64,000 nt of DNA. It comes from Paraferrimonas haliotis (GTDB lineage: Bacteria; Pseudomonadota; Gammaproteobacteria; Enterobacterales; Shewanellaceae). Under the pieces are notes generated by a model. The model saw only the letters and a program-made list of their open reading frames with translations. It made no database searches and was not told the DNA's origin. The first letter of the stretch is position 1, and each line of letters begins with the position of its first letter. Below, piece by piece: positions 60,831-64,000 of the stretch. The translations under genes and the position numbers were made by a program. The stretch is from positions 62,001 to 126,000 of the forward strand of contig NZ_NRRB01000002.1 in assembly GCF_002282895.1 (NCBI RefSeq). The letters run 5' to 3'.

Positions 60831-61364
60831 TCAACGGTACTGCTCCAACCCGGATAAGGCTTCTAACACAAGCGCCTTTACAGTCTCGGAGCGGATCTGC
60901 ATCGACTCAGCGTCAAAATGATCATAAAAACGACTCACAGAGGCTTGCCCTACTACTTCGCCACCAAAATAAGGGGCTGAATTTACCGCCGCAGCTAACA
61001 CGTTAGCAGCGCCTCCCGGCCCGGGCGAGGTGGCGAGCATTACCACGGGTTTACCTTGATAAACCTTCATATCAATGCGCGAGACCCAATCAAATAAGTT
61101 TTTAAACGCTGCGGTATAAGAGCCATTGTGCTCAGCGAAAGAAATAAGAATCGCATCCGCCTGTGTAAGTTTTTCAAAAAAACTCTGCGCCGCTTGCGGG
61201 TGTCCAAGTTCTTTTTCTCTGTCTTCACTAAAAAGCGGCATCTCGTAATCGTTGATATCAAGTACTTCGACTTGGGCATTTGAGATAAGACTCGTGGCAT
61301 ACTGGACTAACTTGTTATTGATAGACTGTGAACTGCTGCTCGCAGCGAAAGCGATTATTTTCAT
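60831..61364 (-). CDS. NAD(P)H-dependent FMN reductase family protein
   Basis: The 177-residue protein is a flavodoxin-like reductase. MKIIAFAASSSSQSINNKL at the N-terminus is the FMN phosphate loop and FAEHNGSYTAAFKNLFDWVSR the second FMN-binding loop, matching the NADPH-dependent FMN reductase/azoreductase family. It likely reduces quinones, azo compounds or flavins. It ends at the tRNA terminator. The next genes also deal with small electrophiles (VOC, LysR, MdaB), so a shared stress role is inferred. Confidence 0.85.
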   Translation of the reverse strand: MKIIAFAASSSSQSINNKLVQYATSLISNAQVEVLDINDYEMPLFSEDREKELGHPQAAQSFFEKLTQADAILISFAEHNGSYTAAFKNLFDWVSRIDMKVYQGKPVVMLATSPGPGGAANVLAAAVNSAPYFGGEVVGQASVSRFYDHFDAESMQIRSETVKALVLEALSGLEQYR

Positions 61365-61435
61365 TAGATGTCCCTTTATCCAACCTTAATTACTAGAAAA
61401 CGATTTATTTTAATAACTCACACGAGTAGGTATCT

Positions 61436-61849
61436 TTACTTTAAAAATTCGCCTAACCCTTTGTATTCTATAAATTCAACCACGTTATTATCTGGGTCTC
61501 GAATAAAAAATGATGTACCAGTAGGATGTTCCATTGGACCTCCGCTGAGAGGAATATTCAATTGTTCTAGCTTTTCCAAGACGGCTTTTTTATCTGATAT
61601 TTCTATGGCTACATGGGTGTAGCCCGTATGCTTGGTAGCAACATCCATAAGCACGTTGGCATCATCGGTTTGATTGGCATTCAAAATGAAATTGATATTG
61701 ATACCACTTGGATGCTCAACAATGGCCACCGGCTCTGGGCCGCCTGGTCCGGTTATGTAATTAAAGCCGAGCAGCCCATAGAAGTCTCTCGATACTTCAA
61801 AGTTGCTAACTCGCAGGCCAATGTGATTAATTCGACTTATTTCTCTCAC
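61436..61849 (-). CDS. VOC family (glyoxalase/dioxygenase-fold) protein
   Basis: The 137-residue protein has two beta-alpha-beta-beta-beta repeats, with possible metal ligands His in RINHIGLRV, His in YTHVAIEIS and Glu in NVVEFIEYKG. VOC members include glyoxalase I, dioxygenases and resistance proteins; the substrate is unknown. The GTG start (MREISRIN) was chosen since AAAGGAGAAG lies seven bases before it; an upstream ATG at 61915 would add 22 residues. It is divergent from a LysR gene across about 170 bp, so it may be its target. Confidence 0.82.
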   Translation of the reverse strand: MREISRINHIGLRVSNFEVSRDFYGLLGFNYITGPGGPEPVAIVEHPSGININFILNANQTDDANVLMDVATKHTGYTHVAIEISDKKAVLEKLEQLNIPLSGGPMEHPTGTSFFIRDPDNNVVEFIEYKGLGEFLK

Positions 61850-62018
61850 GTTGCTTCTCCTTTTTCCAATGTTTTCGTTATCTAATAGGTAAGTTACATT
61901 CCTTAACGAACACATTACATTGATACCTCCTTGAGATTAATAAGCTAATTATCTAAACTTTATTTCCAAATAAGACCTAATAAGCAAGATAACCTTCTCT
62001 CTAAAGGTGAATAAGACC

Positions 62019-62927
62019 ATGGGATTTGATGGCAAGCTACTGGATGGCATCGTATTTTTTACCCAAGTGGTAAACAGTGGCAGCTTTACCAAAGCGGCGC
62101 TACTTAGCGGCCACTCTACCTCTTACATCAGCAAAGAAGTTTCTAAGTTGGAAGAGCGCCTCGGGGTACGTCTGCTTAACCGCACCACCCGCAGCATTAG
62201 TCTAACCCCTGAAGGTTCCATGTATTATCAGCAATGCGAACAGCTGGTTGAAGACGCCAATGCCGCACAAAACATGCTTGCTGGGCATCAAGTAGAGCCC
62301 CAAGGCAGGTTACGCATCAGCTGCCCTGTGAGTTACGGATTATCAAAAATACGTCCTATCCTTGCCAAATTCATGCAGCGTTACCCGAAAGTGCAGGTTG
62401 AGTTGGACTTAAATGACCGTAAGGTTGATTTAGTGGCGGACGGCTGGGACTTATTAATTCGCGCTTCAATGAAAATGGAAGATTCAACTCTTGTTAGTCG
62501 AAAAATAGAACAGGCGTACAGTGTCACGGTGGCGGCGCCCTCGTACCTAAGTAAACATGGCACACCCAGTTGTCCTACGGAGTTGCCAGCGCATGCCACC
62601 ATGAGCTACAGCAATCTCAAACAACCCAACATCTGGCACTATCAACTAACCGATGGTCGCGGTGTAGACGTAACCGTTAACAACCGCTTACTAACGAATA
62701 GCCCAGAAATGGAGCTGGCCTTATGTCTCGCCGGTGAAGGAATAACTCGGGTGCCCTCGTTCAATCTCACCGATGAATTGCAAACCGGTAAACTGGTGCC
62801 CTTGTTCACAGAGCTTCCAAAACAAGAAATCGGCGTTTATGTGATTTACCCGTCCCGTAAACACATGTCCTCAAAGGTTCGCCACTTTATAGACTTTATG
62901 TTTAGTGAATTAGCACAGCCGAATTAG
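62019..62927 (+). CDS. LysR family transcriptional regulator
   Basis: The 302-residue protein has the LysR helix-turn-helix (about residues 8-65: FTKAALLSGHSTSYISKEVSKLEERLGVRLLNRTTR in pieces) and a periplasmic-binding-like effector domain (from about residue 88). It resembles the CrgA/YhjC subgroup, which often controls divergently placed enzymes for quinones or aromatics. ATG at MGFDGK follows AAAGGTG by nine bases; a GTG 12 bases earlier is possible but uses no ribosome site. Its likely targets are the VOC gene and the MdaB-type gene. Confidence 0.88.
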   Translation: MGFDGKLLDGIVFFTQVVNSGSFTKAALLSGHSTSYISKEVSKLEERLGVRLLNRTTRSISLTPEGSMYYQQCEQLVEDANAAQNMLAGHQVEPQGRLRISCPVSYGLSKIRPILAKFMQRYPKVQVELDLNDRKVDLVADGWDLLIRASMKMEDSTLVSRKIEQAYSVTVAAPSYLSKHGTPSCPTELPAHATMSYSNLKQPNIWHYQLTDGRGVDVTVNNRLLTNSPEMELALCLAGEGITRVPSFNLTDELQTGKLVPLFTELPKQEIGVYVIYPSRKHMSSKVRHFIDFMFSELAQPN

Positions 62928-63034
62928 CGCTCAAGCGAACAAGTCAATTTCTATTGCTCTTTGCTATTGTGATCGCTATCGTTTCAAAATCGGTAAGTTA
63001 AGCGATTTACAACAAAGTAGACATGGAGAAACCA

Positions 63035-63619
63035 ATGAGTAATGTACTGATTATTAATGCCCACGAACCGTCCGAGTTTTCTGCTGGTCGCCTTAATGCA
63101 AGCCTTGTCGACAAAGCACAAACCTTACTAACCGCTAAAGGGCACGATGTAAGAGTGGTCACCATGCAAGACGAGCTAGTGATGGAAGAGCAGTTAGCAC
63201 ATTATGAATGGGCCGACCGGGTGATTCTACAAACGCCGGTCAATTGGATGACCATTCCTTGGACCTTCAAAAAATACATGGATGAAGTATTTAGCGCTGG
63301 AATGATGGGCACCTTGTGTAACTTTGATGGACGAACCAGTGAAGCCCCAACCGACAACTACGGCACGGGCGGTGTAAAAACCAATGCCAAGTATATGCTG
63401 AGTCTCACCTTTAACGCGCCAAAGCAAGCTTTCGATAACGACAACGAGTATCTTTTCCAAGGCAAAGGCGTTGATGATCTGATGTTCCACATGCACGCTA
63501 ACTTTCGCTTCTTCGGCATGAGCGCACTGCCAACATTTGCCTGTTACGATGTGCTAAAGAACCCAGATATTGAAAACGACTTTAAGCGCTTTGAGGAGCA
63601 CATTAGTAACCATTTTTAG
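63035..63619 (+). CDS. NAD(P)H:quinone oxidoreductase, MdaB-like flavodoxin
   Basis: The 194-residue protein matches the flavodoxin-fold NAD(P)H dehydrogenase (quinone) family, with [20 protein letters not shown] near residue 70 and [21 protein letters not shown] near 115. E. coli MdaB reduces quinones by two electrons to avoid semiquinones. The start was set at MSNVLIIN because GGAGAAACC precedes it; an ATG 12 bases earlier lacks a site. It lies 107 bp after a LysR gene in the same direction. Confidence 0.9.
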   Translation: MSNVLIINAHEPSEFSAGRLNASLVDKAQTLLTAKGHDVRVVTMQDELVMEEQLAHYEWADRVILQTPVNWMTIPWTFKKYMDEVFSAGMMGTLCNFDGRTSEAPTDNYGTGGVKTNAKYMLSLTFNAPKQAFDNDNEYLFQGKGVDDLMFHMHANFRFFGMSALPTFACYDVLKNPDIENDFKRFEEHISNHF

Positions 63620-63672
63620 CGCTTTTTTCAGTTAGCATTGTTAAGAGTCGAACCACTAATCAAGGAGTTATG

Positions 63673-64000
63673 ATGTCCAATTTCGATCGCCGAGCCTTTA
63701 TAAAAGGCTCGATAGCCACAGCAGCTGCAACCGCATTAGGCGGTTGTGCAAGCAGCAGTGCCATCGCCCCTAAACCTTTAGGAAAATCCGTAATGGGGCT
63801 GGTAACCCCTAAGATGGATGAAGTCCGTATTGGACTTATTGGCGTCGGGGAACGAGGAATCGGCTTTGTGCATCATTTCAATCGCATTGATGGAGCCAAA
63901 ATCACGGCCATATGCGACATCGACAAACTAGTATTGGAGCGTGCAAAAGCCGCCAGCGAACAGTATGGTAGAGACACCCCACAATACTTTTCCGATAACT
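63673..64000 (+). CDS. Tat-exported GH109-like alpha-N-acetylgalactosaminidase / Gfo-Idh-MocA protein (partial)
   Basis: Only the first 109 codons are in the window. The start [19 protein letters not shown] is a twin-arginine signal ending in the lipobox-like LGGC, then [20 protein letters not shown] and the NAD-binding [13 protein letters not shown], followed by ITAICDID. This order is typical of GH109 enzymes of Shewanella and relatives, which use NAD to remove terminal GalNAc by a redox mechanism. Other Gfo/Idh/MocA oxidoreductases remain possible. AGGAG lies five bases before the second of two adjacent ATGs. Confidence 0.78.
   Translation, partial: MSNFDRRAFIKGSIATAAATALGGCASSSAIAPKPLGKSVMGLVTPKMDEVRIGLIGVGERGIGFVHHFNRIDGAKITAICDIDKLVLERAKAASEQYGRDTPQYFSDN

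Overview
The window reads as a chromosomal core region of a gammaproteobacterium. Several gene blocks have the same order as in Escherichia coli (rpoE-rseA-rseB-rseC; ptsP-rppH then mutH; yhcC then gltBD; parC-parE-yqiA-cpdA-yqiB-nudF then tolC; rpsU-dnaG-rpoD). The accessory genes point to a marine relative of Shewanella in the Alteromonadales: a DUF3019 protein beside a MipA/OmpV protein, a TIGR04219-type outer-membrane barrel, an OmcA/MtrC-type decaheme cytochrome, a short bifunctional PutA and a GH109-like glycosidase. This placement rests on gene content recalled from those groups, not on a database search. No integrated phage, complete insertion sequence, CRISPR array or rRNA operon was seen.

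Layout. Positions 1-7446 hold the sigma-E operon with its own sigma-E promoter, nadB, cptA-sdhE, and an nhaA / small exported protein / nhaR cluster. Positions 7623-13624 hold a leftward run of a LON-domain protein, thyA, lgt, a TauE/SafE permease, ptsP and rppH. Next comes a 600-bp non-coding region with two copies of a DnaA-box cluster, placed where E. coli has DARS2, followed by mutH. Then come a membrane class III cyclase, an Hpt protein, folE2, yhcC, gltB-gltD, a GlsB-type membrane protein, mtnN, a TRIC-type channel, a MipA-DUF3019 pair, a crotonase, rraB, plsC, parC, parE, yqiA, cpdA, yqiB, nudF and tolC (to 39.5 kb).

Positions 39.5-45.1 kb carry an outer-membrane barrel, a PCu(A)C copper chaperone, a small Psp-like operon with a good sigma-54 promoter match and a previously uncalled 30-residue membrane protein, and putA. 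Positions 45.1-57.3 kb carry a GspB/ExeA pair, cca, a REP-like intergenic element, uppP, folK, folB, plsY, tsaD and the macromolecular synthesis operon rpsU-yqeY-dnaG-rpoD. The last part holds a decaheme lipoprotein cytochrome with an FNR-like site in its promoter, a Tsx/OmpK channel, tRNA-Ile(CAU), a flavin-reductase / VOC / LysR / MdaB group, and the start of a Tat-exported GH109-like enzyme cut by the window edge.

How the genes work together: envelope stress (rpoE-rseABC, Psp-like operon), envelope building (lgt, uppP, plsC, plsY, tolC), nitrogen assimilation (gltBD, ptsP), folate supply and use (folE2, folB, folK, thyA) and replication control (mutH, the DARS2-like site, dnaG, parC/parE) dominate. 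The most interesting items are the duplicated DARS2-like core, the sigma-54 Psp-like mini-operon with its microprotein, the orphan decaheme cytochrome with its putative anaerobic control, and the GGGGACGTACCCC palindrome cluster between cca and uppP.
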